NCBI RefSeq assembly: GCF_010378095.1
Contig: NZ_WNJL01000037.1
Location: 508,915 to 572,914, forward strand
Direction: 5' to 3'
From: Acidithiobacillus ferrianus
GTDB taxonomy: Bacteria > Pseudomonadota > Gammaproteobacteria > Acidithiobacillales > Acidithiobacillaceae
Length of the DNA stretch: 64,000 bases
Shown: positions 17,358-26,439 of the stretch, piece by piece
Numbering within the stretch: position 1 is the stretch's first letter
Layout: the number at the start of each line of letters is the position of its first letter
Position numbers and translations under genes: made by a program
The notes under the pieces: model-generated
Told to the model about the DNA's origin: nothing
The model's database searches: none
What the model saw: the letters and a program-made list of their open reading frames with translations, nothing else

Positions 17358-18016
17358 GACGCCTTCCGAAAACGTTGCATGCGTTCCGCCACTTCGCGAT
17401 AAGCGGCATCGGGCAGTGCCTTTTCTCCGCCCAGGACGCGCGCATGCAGTACCAGCTCTGCGGCCTCTTCCAATGCCGTCAGGCGGTTCAGTGCCACTTC
17501 AGGAGTATCGCCCGTCACCAGTACGCCATGATTGGCCAGCAGCACGGCTACCGTATCGGGCCTATCGAATGCCTCGAGTATCCCATTTACCGAGGCGCTC
17601 GAACCGCGCGGCGCCCAAGCGACGACGGGCACATCGGTATGCATGCCTTGGCGCAGCATCGGTTCGTAAACTGCGGGCACGGACTGCTGGGCGACGGCGA
17701 ACGCTGTGCTGTGGGTCGGGTGGCAGTGAATGATCGCGCAGATGTCCGCACGATGCCGGTAAAGCCGGGTGTGCATCTCAATGATTTCGCGATAATTGGC
17801 ATCGAAATCAGACTGCAGACCTTCGGCCGCGACCGGAAGCCAGGAGAGGTCCTTTTCACCCAGATTGGCGACCGAACCGCCACGGGTGATAAGCAGGCGG
17901 TCGTCCTGCCGCGCAGAAAGATTGGCGTGTGCACCACGGAACAGCAGACCGCGCTCACGCAGCGCATTGGCGGTACGAATCAGTTCCTGTGCCAGATTTA
18001 GTGTGCTGTCAGTCAT
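17354..18016 (-). CDS. class II aldolase/adducin-family protein
   Basis: 220 aa, the length of fuculose-phosphate-type aldolases. These Zn-dependent cytoplasmic enzymes cleave or decarboxylate sugar-phosphate-like substrates. Zinc ligands are visible in IIHCHPTHSTAFAVA (HxH) and LLANHGVLVTGDTPEVALNR. The phosphate-loop-like segment LFRGAHANLSARQDDRLLIT and RGGSVANLGEKDL are typical. It heads a four-gene overlapping operon (aldolase, padR, CMD, unknown) that sits as cargo inside the split phosphatase gene. The substrate is unknown. Confidence 0.85.
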   Translation of the reverse strand: MTDSTLNLAQELIRTANALRERGLLFRGAHANLSARQDDRLLITRGGSVANLGEKDLSWLPVAAEGLQSDFDANYREIIEMHTRLYRHRADICAIIHCHPTHSTAFAVAQQSVPAVYEPMLRQGMHTDVPVVAWAPRGSSASVNGILEAFDRPDTVAVLLANHGVLVTGDTPEVALNRLTALEEAAELVLHARVLGGEKALPDAAYREVAERMQRFRKAS

Positions 18017-18110
18017 GAATCACCTCACAGTTAGATGTTTATTGGAAATATATGTAAATCACATATACATGGCACAAGAATACTCTTGGCTGTGAAGCAG
18101 TGCAAGCCAT

Positions 18111-18173
18111 TTAGAACGTGAGGCGCATGCCGGCGGAGATGCGGCATTTGTCGGCGGTATGAAGGTTGCCATA
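18111..18173 (-). pseudogene. outer-membrane barrel C-terminal remnant
   Basis: Twenty codons, YGNLHTADKCRISAGMRLTF then a stop, end in the aromatic-terminated beta strand of outer-membrane proteins. A stop lies two codons upstream. The remainder of the gene is missing. It is very short, so this is tentative. Confidence 0.3.
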
Positions 18174-18289
18174 ACTCGGTTAGCGGTATGGGGATCTCTC
18201 TGCAAAAAGGGTGCCAAAAATCACGCAGGAAACTCCGCATTATCCTAAATTCACAGGAGACACAAGTATTCTGGCATTCCCCGCCCCCG

Positions 18290-18503
18290 GTGTCAGATAC
18301 CGTCTTGAACCATTGGGATGGCGTGCTCCGCTGGTTCGAGAGCCAGATCAACAACGGCATTCTCGAAGGCTTCAACAGCCTCATCCAATCCGCCAAGGCC
18401 AAGGCTCGGGGTTACCGCACCCACAAAAACTTCATCAACATGGCCTACCTGATCCTGGGTAAACTGGATCTCAGGATACCCACTTAAAACGTCGAGGAAC
18501 CTG
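18290..18503 (+). mobile_element. ISL3-family transposase C-terminal remnant (copy B)
   Basis: VLRWFESQINNGILEGFNSL and IQSAKAKARGYRTHKNFINM are the conserved C-terminus of ISL3 transposases, ending at 18487, followed by the same ACGTCGAGGAACC end as copy A at 15438-15522. The N-terminal 80% of the transposase is absent. It borders the phosphatase N-terminal half exactly. Confidence 0.8.
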
Positions 18504-19217
18504 CACGGCTTTCCATCCACTCCATCAGAAAAGATTCACCCACTGCATTGGCTACGTGAAGAGCTCCATTTATGTACATGGTTTTTTATTACAACTTTGT
18601 TTGGACTATTCAGCGCACATACACAGCGACCTTTTTGTCTAAGTCAGGGCAAAGAATATTTTTTATTTCATCCATATAGATTACGTACTTATAATTATTG
18701 AGCAATGGATGTGAAATAGATTGCAGGTAGTGCTTTTCAGTAATGGATTTGTTCACAGGACATGCGTGCATTTTAACGGCATGGAACAGAGGATCCTTAC
18801 CATGAAGGACATGTCCGACTGTTACATGCTGAATTGGCCTGAATCCCTCCACAACACCGTCGCCGGTGGCGACAGTTCTTTCCATGTTATCCGCAAACAC
18901 TTTTAGCTAAAAGTGTTTGCGGATAAGCGTATATCGATTGATATAGTGCCTATAGTATGTTGAAATACCAAGACCCATCATCCTGGCTAAAAAGACCCCG
19001 TTTTCCGATAAAAACTATGTTTTATACTCCATGAAGGCCATCTATGACTCGACCACCGATCCAGTACCGCCCTGCTTTTTGTAGGAGATCGCACACTGTG
19101 GCGCATGAAAATAATTACTTTTTTAATAGTGAGGCTTGGATTACTCCTTGACGTGCTAGCGCTTTCAGTAAATAGTGATACTAACAAAAGCACAAATATA
19201 AACAACAAATTATTCAT
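18500..19217 (-). pseudogene. histidine acid phosphatase (phytase-like), N-terminal half of a split gene
   Basis: ATG 19217 (AGAGGTGG upstream) opens a signal peptide (MNNLLFIFVLLLVSLFTESA), then VIIFMRHSVRSPTKSRAVLD, containing the catalytic RHxxRxP of histidine acid phosphatases. Frameshifted continuations follow: LARMMGLGISTYYRHYINRY, then FADNMERTVATGDGVVEGFR, DPLFHAVKMHACPVNKSITE, and finally NGALHVANAVGESFLMEWME at 18500, where ISL3 copy B begins. The remainder is at 14820-15365. The gene lies 61 bp downstream of cytochrome b561 in the phosphorus locus. Confidence 0.82.
18887..18926. repeat. 40-bp perfect palindrome inside the broken phosphatase gene
   Basis: The two 20-bp arms are exact reverse complements with no spacer (centre TTTTAG|CTAAAA). 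The arm nearer 18887, read on the minus strand, encodes the natural phosphatase residues LKVFADN. The other arm is its inverted copy and creates an in-frame stop. Confidence 0.9.
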
Positions 19218-19278
19218 TACACCACCTCTCTAATATACCGCTATACTGCTGACCAATTCAGAAAAATGTCGAACCATT

Positions 19279-19860
19279 CTACCAAACTTTAAATATCTTA
19301 GGAATTCGTGGTGATCTAAAAGCATGCAATAGTGCCACACTGATGTGCACCCACCAATATACCCAGACGAATTCCGAAATATAGTCGTGAATTTTTTTAG
19401 GAATTTGATAGATATGTATCGGTGCGGAAACTCCAAAGTTTGGGATAAGAAAAAACATGGTGACGCCAGTAAATGCCATGCCTGTGACTGCAAACAATCC
19501 AAACCCTTGGACGAGGCCTGGAAGTCCTCCACGGAGTCCAGATTCTGGGAGATAACCTTTCACCATACCTGCAACGTCTGCACAAATATTTTGCAGATAA
19601 GTTCCACGATAAGGAAACAGATGAGCACGAACCTGCTCGTTATAATATATTTGTAGCCAGAAAAGCGCGATGACGACAGCCGTAGTCATTCCCACCCACA
19701 TATGTGCGTGGAAAAGAAGATGACGAAAATGAAGCTCTCCTTTCCTTTTCCAGATCGCCTTCATATCCAGTTCACTCATCAACTCGAAAGTCATAAGTAC
19801 CGCAAGACAAATGTGAAGCCACCTAGTAGTTTTTGGCCACTCTAAAGTTCCCATACTCAC
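19279..19860 (-). CDS. cytochrome b561-type membrane protein
   Basis: 193 aa with four hydrophobic segments: LHICLAVLMTFELM, LFHAHMWVGMTTAVVIALFW, FGLFAVTGMAFTGVTMFFLI and WVYWWVHISVALLHAF. Histidines in helices 1, 2 and 4 (RWLHICL, HAHMWVG, WVHISVALLHA) are placed as haem b ligands in the b561/NiFe-hydrogenase b-type family. The likely role is quinol-linked electron transfer across the inner membrane. AT-rich, with an acquired look. It lies between tonB and the phosphatase remnant. Confidence 0.75.
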   Translation of the reverse strand: MSMGTLEWPKTTRWLHICLAVLMTFELMSELDMKAIWKRKGELHFRHLLFHAHMWVGMTTAVVIALFWLQIYYNEQVRAHLFPYRGTYLQNICADVAGMVKGYLPESGLRGGLPGLVQGFGLFAVTGMAFTGVTMFFLIPNFGVSAPIHIYQIPKKIHDYISEFVWVYWWVHISVALLHAFRSPRIPKIFKVW

Positions 19861-20069
19861 TTAATTATTCTCCCTTTATATTAAAATATTTACCGCTTCA
19901 CGTGCTCAGCTGATGATCAAAGCCAGCGATAACTATACCCTTGCTTTGTGACAACCATGCGTCATTCATGATGACTATCATATACCACCAACTTGTATAA
20001 TTGCCACCAGCGCAAACTCCTCTGGTTTATTATAAAATCAGGTTCCTTACTTGATGACTATGATTATTG

Positions 20070-20783
20070 CTAAGTCTTAATGTGTACATCGACTACAAAT
20101 AAAGTATCCGTTTTCGGCATTTTTCTAGAAAATGCCGGGTATATAATGCTTCTAACGGCTTTCTCAGCGGTACGGTCCACAGCGCCGATACCGCTACTTC
20201 GTGATATTTTCGCCCACAGGACTCTGCCTTGTGGGGTCAATTCAAAGGACACCACCGTCATGCCTGAAAGACGCATCAACCGCAGTTCTTCCGGGATCCG
20301 CAAGTTAGCCTGAATTAATAACCGAACCTCTGAAACATAAAGGTCTACCGCCGACTGGCGCGCTGCCGGACTCGGTGCGGGCGGCGATGGTGGCGCGAGC
20401 GGGGTCACCGGTGGCGTGTATACCGGTGCCCGCGGTGCGGGCGTTTTGGCGAGCAGCGGTTTGGGCGGCAGCGGATGATGCGCCACCGGATGCGGAACTG
20501 GCCTCGGTATGGGTTTGGGCAGTGGTTTCGGGATCGGCTTCGGATGCACCACGGGCTTCGGTGGCGGGGGCAAAGGTTTGGGCTTGGGTGGTGCCGGTTT
20601 AATCATGTGGATCGCCATAATCTTTGGCTTTGGCTTGACCGTCACCGGCTGCGACAGATGGGAATAAATCAGTCCCCCGATCATCAGCGCCTCTATAACG
20701 GCACCAATCATCAGCGCCCTTCCGAAGTGATCCTTCTTGAACTTTGGGGACTGAACCGGGGAGGAGAGGGTAGCGGCGTTCAT
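20070..20783 (-). CDS. tonB: TonB energy-transducing protein (TonB 1)
   Basis: 237 aa. Residues 22-42 form the inner-membrane anchor (ALMIGAVIEALMIGGLIYSH), followed by about 95 residues of Pro/Lys repeats (KPKPLPPPPKPVVHPKPIPK) spanning the periplasm. The C-terminal TonB domain begins near residue 146 (IPEELRLMRLSGMTVVSFEL) and ends SRKMPKTDTLFVVDVHIKT. Its first 144 codons are identical at DNA level to the tonB at 63271-63993, while the C-terminal domains clearly differ. It lies 75 bp downstream of the phosphoesterase gene and is probably co-transcribed. Confidence 0.92.
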   Translation of the reverse strand: MNAATLSSPVQSPKFKKDHFGRALMIGAVIEALMIGGLIYSHLSQPVTVKPKPKIMAIHMIKPAPPKPKPLPPPPKPVVHPKPIPKPLPKPIPRPVPHPVAHHPLPPKPLLAKTPAPRAPVYTPPVTPLAPPSPPAPSPAARQSAVDLYVSEVRLLIQANLRIPEELRLMRLSGMTVVSFELTPQGRVLWAKISRSSGIGAVDRTAEKAVRSIIYPAFSRKMPKTDTLFVVDVHIKT

Positions 20784-20790
20784 ACGTTCT
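20350..20790. repeat. 441-bp direct repeat, copy 1 (5' part of tonB 1)
   Basis: By base-by-base reading this segment equals 63560-64000, offset 43,210. Identity includes codons 1-144 and 7 bp upstream of the ATG. It may extend further upstream in the second copy, which reaches the window edge. Confidence 0.92.
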
Positions 20791-20857
20791 CAAAATCCTT
20801 GCATAGGCCGGGTCGTGGCACGGAATATTCGGCGATTTTCGCGGTTGCACTGTTTGT

Positions 20858-23746
20858 TCAATGGAGCTTCCCTTCATTGGCTTCATAGCTGGCGATGGTC
20901 GCCCCATGGACTTGGGCATAGTGATGTAAGTAGGCCATAAAATGGTCGTAGCTTTTGACCCCCTTGCTGGCGATCCACTCCTGCTTCAACTGCTCAGGAC
21001 CGCTGACCTTGAGCAGGGAAGTGGGGGTATAGGCGTTCGCCGCACTAACCGGCGCCAGATGCCGCCCGTGGGGACCGGTATGCGCCTTCAACCATTCCGC
21101 AGTCAGCATATGACCGGTGGCCCCCGCCTCTTTTCTGAGCAAGGTCCGATTGCTGCATTTACCCGGATTGAAAGACACCGGCACCTGAATCGGAAGCACC
21201 GCCGGCGTCGGCGCGAAATCCGGATGATCTGTCCAGATGCCCGCAATGACGGAGGCATTGGCATCCCACTGGGACATGGGCGGCAGACCCAAGGCCGCTT
21301 CAATGGTTTTGACGATATTCACCTGGGAATCCAGATGCGTTTCCAGCACGCCTTTTTTGACCCAGGGGCTGATGATCAGCGCAAAAGTACGATGACCATT
21401 GATATGATCGGCGCCGGACTGCGCATCGTCCTCGGTTAGGAAAATCGCCATATGCTTCCATTGCGGCGTCGTGGACAGGTAATGGATGAATTTGGCCGTG
21501 GCGTAGTCGTTATTGGCTACGTAATAATCTGGCGCGTAATAGCAGGGATCCAAACCTGCGGTATGATCATCCGGTATCCAGATATAGATGAAATGCGGAA
21601 ATTTTACGCCCGGATGTGCCTTAAGCCAGTGTTCTGCCAGTTTCTCACGAGCCGTATCCAGAATCATCCGATCCCAATAGGGATAACGGACATCCATATG
21701 CTGCAGTAAACCAGTACGAATGACACCATCCCGCCGTCGCGTCACGTTCTCGCCAAAATCCTCAAAACTGACATGATGTTCCAAAAGATCATTAAACAAA
21801 TAGAGCTTTTCAGGATAACTGATCCAGGGATTGGTATGATCTCCCAGTGGCTGGTAGATATCATAGGGGTTGTGCGCACCTGGTGCGGCGGGCTTGAGGG
21901 AGGAGCTGCCGCCGGGACCGGCGTTCCAGAGCAAACCGCGGTTAGAATAATATTCGGGCCACAAGCGCTGCACCACATCGGAATCCGAAGCGCCATCGGT
22001 CCACTGATGACCCTGTGCGGTGACTTCCCCGTCGGCCATGAAATTCACGAACAGCGCATAATGGTGGGCCAGATTATATAAGTTGGGCAATTCTTTCTGG
22101 TTGTACAGATCAAAATGCGGATCCGCCCATTTGCCAGCCGCCGTGTAATCCCCTAAATCTTCATCAAAGGTCTTATTCTCACGCAGGATGAATACAACGT
22201 AGTGAATATACTTGCGCAGATAGGTGGTGGTTTTGACATTCTCCTTGTGACGAGCGCTGCGCTGGGCCGACGTAAAACCATCGTTGTGCAAAGACTTCTC
22301 GGTCCAATCGGCCAGATGGGCCGGGATTTCCTTGAGAGCCACCTTCTGGATCACCCCGTGCATCATATTGCCGATATACTGCCACTGCAGATTGGGCCCG
22401 GAACCCAGACCTTTGGCACAGCTGATATATAAGGCACCATTCGCCACCGTCAGGCTGGTCGGGTACCAGGCCGTGGGAATCAGACCCAGACGCTTGCCCG
22501 TGCGGATGTCATACACCGCCACATCATTATTACCGGCATTGGCGACATAGAGCCTGCCATCGGCAACCGCAAGTCCATCCGGATAGCTGCCGGGAGGGGC
22601 ATCGGGATAGGGGCTGTCATCCACCACCTGCAGCGGACGCAAGCTTTGCGTATCGACTTCCACCACCTTGTCGACATTGGCGTCGGCCACAAAGACGTCG
22701 GGACTGTCGGGCACCACAACCATCGCCGTAGGATGCACACCCGCCGCCACTGTTGACGGGCCGACCGTCGGCCCGGTGGGAATTTCCCCCATAACCTCCA
22801 GGCTTTGCCGGTCCAGCACCACAACGCCGTTGCCCGCCCAGTCGCTGACCACCAACCGCTGCCCGTTATCGGCCAGGGCCACAGCAAAGGGGTAGGCGCC
22901 GACATTGACGTATTCGGTCTTGCCACTGGCGATATTGATACGCGCCAGACTGTTGGAGAGCATCCCCGTCACATAGAGATGCTTATTCTGGGGACCGACG
23001 ACCACCGAGTCCGGATAAAAGAGATATTGCTTCTGCTGATTCCCCTGATACTGATAGGGATACTGATCCTTCGGAAAAGCCTGCCACTGCAAAGGATACC
23101 GATGAATCACCTCAACCTTGCCCTGCACACTGCGCAAAGCCACCACCTGATCAGAATCACCTCCTGTAGCGTAGAAGGTACCATCCGGACCGGCAGTAAG
23201 CCCTTGGAAAAAGTCGCTGTGCGAAATGACCGAAGTGGGAATGGCTTGGGGATCGCTCTCGGCGGCAAGTGTGGCTTTGGCCTGGGCAATTTTAAGTGCA
23301 GCGCCTTCTTTTGGAACATACACAACACCTGCCGCACCCGCATGTTGCGGATTGATCGCGATACCACTACCACCGAGTGTTGCATGAGCCACCGGTTTAA
23401 CGGGCGCCACTCTCGAAAACGCTACTAGCCGATCTACCCGCTGAAGATCCTTTCCGTCATAAAACGTGATGCTTTGAAAAGGTGTTGCACCGTTAGCCAT
23501 CACGGCAATACGGTTTTCATCTGCTGCTACCACCGTGGGGAAATTCGGGGTGCCGTTAATGACACCGGTCGGCGTCACTATGCGGCCCGTGGGCAATGTG
23601 GCTGTGTAATTTACTCTATTTTGTGAATCAAGTTGAACCGAACTTAAAACATGCCGATTCAGGGGTGTGGCCAGGGCAGAAGGTAAGTAGCATAACGATC
23701 CTGCAACTATGACGCTGATAACTGTCTTCCTAGTCATATTATTCAT
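20858..23746 (-). CDS. beta-propeller/phosphoesterase fusion (YncE + PF04185-like), secreted
   Basis: 962 aa with a signal peptide (KTVISVIVAGSLCYLPSALA). Residues of about 60-500 are YVTN/YncE-like propeller repeats (GPQNKHLYVTGMLSNSLARI, VALADNGQRLVVSDWAGNGV, DGLAVADGRLYVANAGNNDV). The C-terminal half is a phosphoesterase/phospholipase C-type domain with FILRENKTFDEDLGDYTAAG, MADGEVTAQGHQWTDGASDS and the metal-site segment FLTEDDAQSGADHINGHRTF. It should hydrolyse phosphoesters in the periplasm or at the surface. ATG 23746 is chosen for GGAG 8 nt upstream. It precedes tonB 1 and follows TBDR 2. A 55-residue C-terminal paralogue fragment lies at 43825-43992. Confidence 0.88.
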   Translation of the reverse strand: MNNMTRKTVISVIVAGSLCYLPSALATPLNRHVLSSVQLDSQNRVNYTATLPTGRIVTPTGVINGTPNFPTVVAADENRIAVMANGATPFQSITFYDGKDLQRVDRLVAFSRVAPVKPVAHATLGGSGIAINPQHAGAAGVVYVPKEGAALKIAQAKATLAAESDPQAIPTSVISHSDFFQGLTAGPDGTFYATGGDSDQVVALRSVQGKVEVIHRYPLQWQAFPKDQYPYQYQGNQQKQYLFYPDSVVVGPQNKHLYVTGMLSNSLARINIASGKTEYVNVGAYPFAVALADNGQRLVVSDWAGNGVVVLDRQSLEVMGEIPTGPTVGPSTVAAGVHPTAMVVVPDSPDVFVADANVDKVVEVDTQSLRPLQVVDDSPYPDAPPGSYPDGLAVADGRLYVANAGNNDVAVYDIRTGKRLGLIPTAWYPTSLTVANGALYISCAKGLGSGPNLQWQYIGNMMHGVIQKVALKEIPAHLADWTEKSLHNDGFTSAQRSARHKENVKTTTYLRKYIHYVVFILRENKTFDEDLGDYTAAGKWADPHFDLYNQKELPNLYNLAHHYALFVNFMADGEVTAQGHQWTDGASDSDVVQRLWPEYYSNRGLLWNAGPGGSSSLKPAAPGAHNPYDIYQPLGDHTNPWISYPEKLYLFNDLLEHHVSFEDFGENVTRRRDGVIRTGLLQHMDVRYPYWDRMILDTAREKLAEHWLKAHPGVKFPHFIYIWIPDDHTAGLDPCYYAPDYYVANNDYATAKFIHYLSTTPQWKHMAIFLTEDDAQSGADHINGHRTFALIISPWVKKGVLETHLDSQVNIVKTIEAALGLPPMSQWDANASVIAGIWTDHPDFAPTPAVLPIQVPVSFNPGKCSNRTLLRKEAGATGHMLTAEWLKAHTGPHGRHLAPVSAANAYTPTSLLKVSGPEQLKQEWIASKGVKSYDHFMAYLHHYAQVHGATIASYEANEGKLH

Positions 23747-23949
23747 TAATCCGGCTCCTAAAAACGCATGTTGGCAGAAACAAAGAGTGACGCTAAGACG
23801 TAGAGTTGGTGATAACTCTGTTTCAATAATCTCCCAATATCGCCCTTTCATGCGTGTTAAAACTTGAGTGAAACCTCACCTAAAAACCTGCAATGGAGCA
23901 CTGGGATAAGCAAAAAGTGAAGGCTGTTCATCAGACTGATATCCCACAA

Positions 23950-26247
23950 TTATAAATACGCTGTTAGAGATCCATATACTGCTCTCGGCGCACCTGGATC
24001 AGCCAGTACGGCACCAGCACTATTTGGACCCAGCTCACCTCCGCTGGAAATATAAGCCATACTGTTGTAATGACGATTGAAGAGGTTAAAAATCTGCAGC
24101 GAAAATTTTATTTTATGAAACCCAGGCACCAGATGCATGGCGGTGGTTACAGAGAGTCCGAGATCGACAATATTATATGCAGGATTTTGTGCATTCGTCG
24201 GTTCATTGGTGATATTGGAAAACAAGGTTGTGGAGGAGGTATAGGTATCGGAGAGGCGAGCATTCCAGAGTGCCGCTATTTGATACCAGCGGTAGCCGAC
24301 TCCAAAGGATAGCGACGTCGTTGGCACGTTAGGCATGCGTGCTCCATACAAAGGCATCCCAGAGGCGGGCCGATAGGTGGGGTAATAGGCATGCTCGAGG
24401 GTGTCGTTGGTGAACAACTGCACACCCAATCGTTTACCATAGTTCGCGCTAAAATTCACCCCATTATAGATGGCGCTTACCTGATCTAATTCGGTGATCA
24501 GCAGGGAGGGAATAAAACTACTCAGCACGGCGTTGGTCAGATGTTGGTGGAAGGCGCTGACTGTGCCGTCCCATGGGCCAATATCCCATTTTACTCCGCC
24601 GATGTAGCTGTTAATGGAAGTTGGGTTTCTTGGCACAACCACTGTGGCCTGATCATAGTTGCCATAAGCGTCCGCAGAGGGAGTCTGGAAGTTCTGTGAC
24701 CAGGTAGCAAAAAGATGCAATCCCTGCAGGACACGATAGTTTATGCCCAAACTCGGGATGAGTTTTGTATAATTGCTAACATTATTGGCAGCCAGGTTGC
24801 GAACTATATATGGTGTAGCTCCGACCGGAATCGTAGCATTGGAATTATTGACGAACTGGACTCGATAGCTCATTAAGGCCAAGCCTGGCGTAATATGTAG
24901 TCCCGCCAATGGCGTGATGGTATCCTGAGTAAAAATGTTTGCGCCTTCCCAATCATCATAGTAGCCAGCCACAAAAATAGGATTCGCAGGACTGCTCGCA
25001 AATACGGCAGGATTATAGCCGAGATAGGTGTTGTGATTACGCTCGTCCATGATGTAGCCGCCTACCTGAAGGTGGTTCCATGGGAGTGCGGCAGAAAGCA
25101 CCAGCTTGTCCCCTAGTGTAGCAGTGGTGTTGGTAAAATCTTCCGTGTTCACAAGATGGAAATAATAATTATTTGGACGGTTGTGGTGCCGATATCCGTT
25201 TCGATACCAGAGCAGATTATCCATGTGAATATTGCTTGCGAGTCGCAGATGGAGTTTGGCATAGCCGAGGAACATATGGGCTGTGTCATTTTTGAAGTAT
25301 AAGGAAGTGGGTATGGTATAGGTATAGCCGGTTGTCTGTTCGCTGTAAGCGGGGCCGGGTTGCTGATATCCATTGACCGAAACCCCTGGAATGGGAGAGA
25401 CGGGAATATACATGGGGCGATATTCGCTCGTCCGGCTGAAGTAGAGCCCGACGCTGGCATGCCCGCCGGTGAAATCCTTGCGGGTTTTCATATAGAAGGC
25501 AGCACCCTCGTTAGGCGCATAGTAAGGATCGGAGCGGAAACCATTGCTGCGCGTGTACCCTGCAGCAAAGACTGTACTCCAGCCAGACAAGTCACCGGTG
25601 CGAAACACGGCCGCCGCAGAAGGGGAAGAAAAGCTGCCATAGCCCAGAGCGACCTCGCCTCCCATATGCTTGCCAGGTTCCTGAGGGATAAGATTTACAG
25701 TGCCACCCATGCTGTCATACCAGCGGTTATCTGGATTACCTGGGCCTTGTGTGACCCGAATGCCAGAAAATATGTTAGAGATTGGGGTTTCCGAGCTTTC
25801 CCATCCATCCCAGTTCGATAAAGGGTTGTTCATGGGCACACCATCAAAAGATACCGCGATGCCATTTTTTTCCGGATTACCTGCGCTCAAAGCCCACCCT
25901 GTCTGGATGCCATTGATGCGAATCTGGTAGCGGGCGGCACCGTTACCCGAGCCATATCCATTGATGTGTACGCCCGGCGCAACGGTAAGGGCGTCGACAA
26001 TGGTGCCACCCGGAGCCACCTCGTTGGCGATTTTGGCTGCACTGATATAAGTAGATGGGGTATTACTGCGCAACAATCTTGCCACTATTTTCTTAGCATT
26101 TGTTGAAGACGTTTCTGCGCTACTTTGTGAAACATTCCCAATATTTATTGGGCTATTATTGTCTGAGTAAGCATTGCTAGATATGGTTAATGCTGCCAGT
26201 GCGCATGTTGAATGAAGCAGGTTTTTAGTGCCAGGTGCCAAGAGCAT
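23950..26247 (-). CDS. TonB-dependent outer-membrane receptor (TBDR 2)
   Basis: 765 aa with a signal peptide (LHSTCALAALTISSNAYS). The plug has YQIRINGIQTGWALSAGNPE, VSFDGVPMNNPLSNWDGWES and IRVTQGPGNPDNRWYDSMGG; the barrel ends GAPRAVYGSLTAYL. It is closest in layout to TBDR 3. AAAGGAG lies 10 nt before ATG 26247. Its leader carries the remnant of an exbD C-terminus (26261-26332), showing that the gene arose by duplication of an exbD-receptor unit. The phosphoesterase gene follows after 203 bp. The ligand is not determinable from sequence. Confidence 0.9.
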   Translation of the reverse strand: MLLAPGTKNLLHSTCALAALTISSNAYSDNNSPINIGNVSQSSAETSSTNAKKIVARLLRSNTPSTYISAAKIANEVAPGGTIVDALTVAPGVHINGYGSGNGAARYQIRINGIQTGWALSAGNPEKNGIAVSFDGVPMNNPLSNWDGWESSETPISNIFSGIRVTQGPGNPDNRWYDSMGGTVNLIPQEPGKHMGGEVALGYGSFSSPSAAAVFRTGDLSGWSTVFAAGYTRSNGFRSDPYYAPNEGAAFYMKTRKDFTGGHASVGLYFSRTSEYRPMYIPVSPIPGVSVNGYQQPGPAYSEQTTGYTYTIPTSLYFKNDTAHMFLGYAKLHLRLASNIHMDNLLWYRNGYRHHNRPNNYYFHLVNTEDFTNTTATLGDKLVLSAALPWNHLQVGGYIMDERNHNTYLGYNPAVFASSPANPIFVAGYYDDWEGANIFTQDTITPLAGLHITPGLALMSYRVQFVNNSNATIPVGATPYIVRNLAANNVSNYTKLIPSLGINYRVLQGLHLFATWSQNFQTPSADAYGNYDQATVVVPRNPTSINSYIGGVKWDIGPWDGTVSAFHQHLTNAVLSSFIPSLLITELDQVSAIYNGVNFSANYGKRLGVQLFTNDTLEHAYYPTYRPASGMPLYGARMPNVPTTSLSFGVGYRWYQIAALWNARLSDTYTSSTTLFSNITNEPTNAQNPAYNIVDLGLSVTTAMHLVPGFHKIKFSLQIFNLFNRHYNSMAYISSGGELGPNSAGAVLADPGAPRAVYGSLTAYL

Positions 26248-26260
26248 GTCATCTTCTCCT

Positions 26261-26332
26261 TTATATCAGTTGGATTTTTCGGGAAACACCAATATCAGTG
26301 ATCCCTGCCTTCTGACAGATTACGGCGCTCAT
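26261..26332 (-). pseudogene. exbD C-terminal remnant in the TBDR 2 leader
   Basis: CQKAGITDIGVSRKI then a stop reads in the gap before TBDR 2. The intact ExbD at 28846 ends CQKAGVSDIGIAAKPR. Both are followed within 20 bp by a TonB receptor gene. This is a fossil of the duplicated junction. DNA similarity is also visible (CTGATATTGGTG against CTGATATCGGTA-type sequence). Confidence 0.7.
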
Positions 26333-26439
26333 TCGGCCACTTTATAACTAAAAACATCTAATATCCGGAAAAACATGATTGGCTGTGAACATATAGGTTC
26401 TCCGTAAACTAATTATCACGAAAATCTCTTGCATTCAAG

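Noticed and set aside
18610..18885. Separate 91-aa hypothetical gene starting at the palindrome
   Set aside because: The residues are the middle of the histidine acid phosphatase; the ATG is an internal Met made prominent by the upstream stop.
20375..20602. Ala-rich plus-strand ORF occurring identically at 63585-63812
   Set aside because: Antisense to the Pro/Lys repeat of tonB; the duplication is explained by the tonB repeat.
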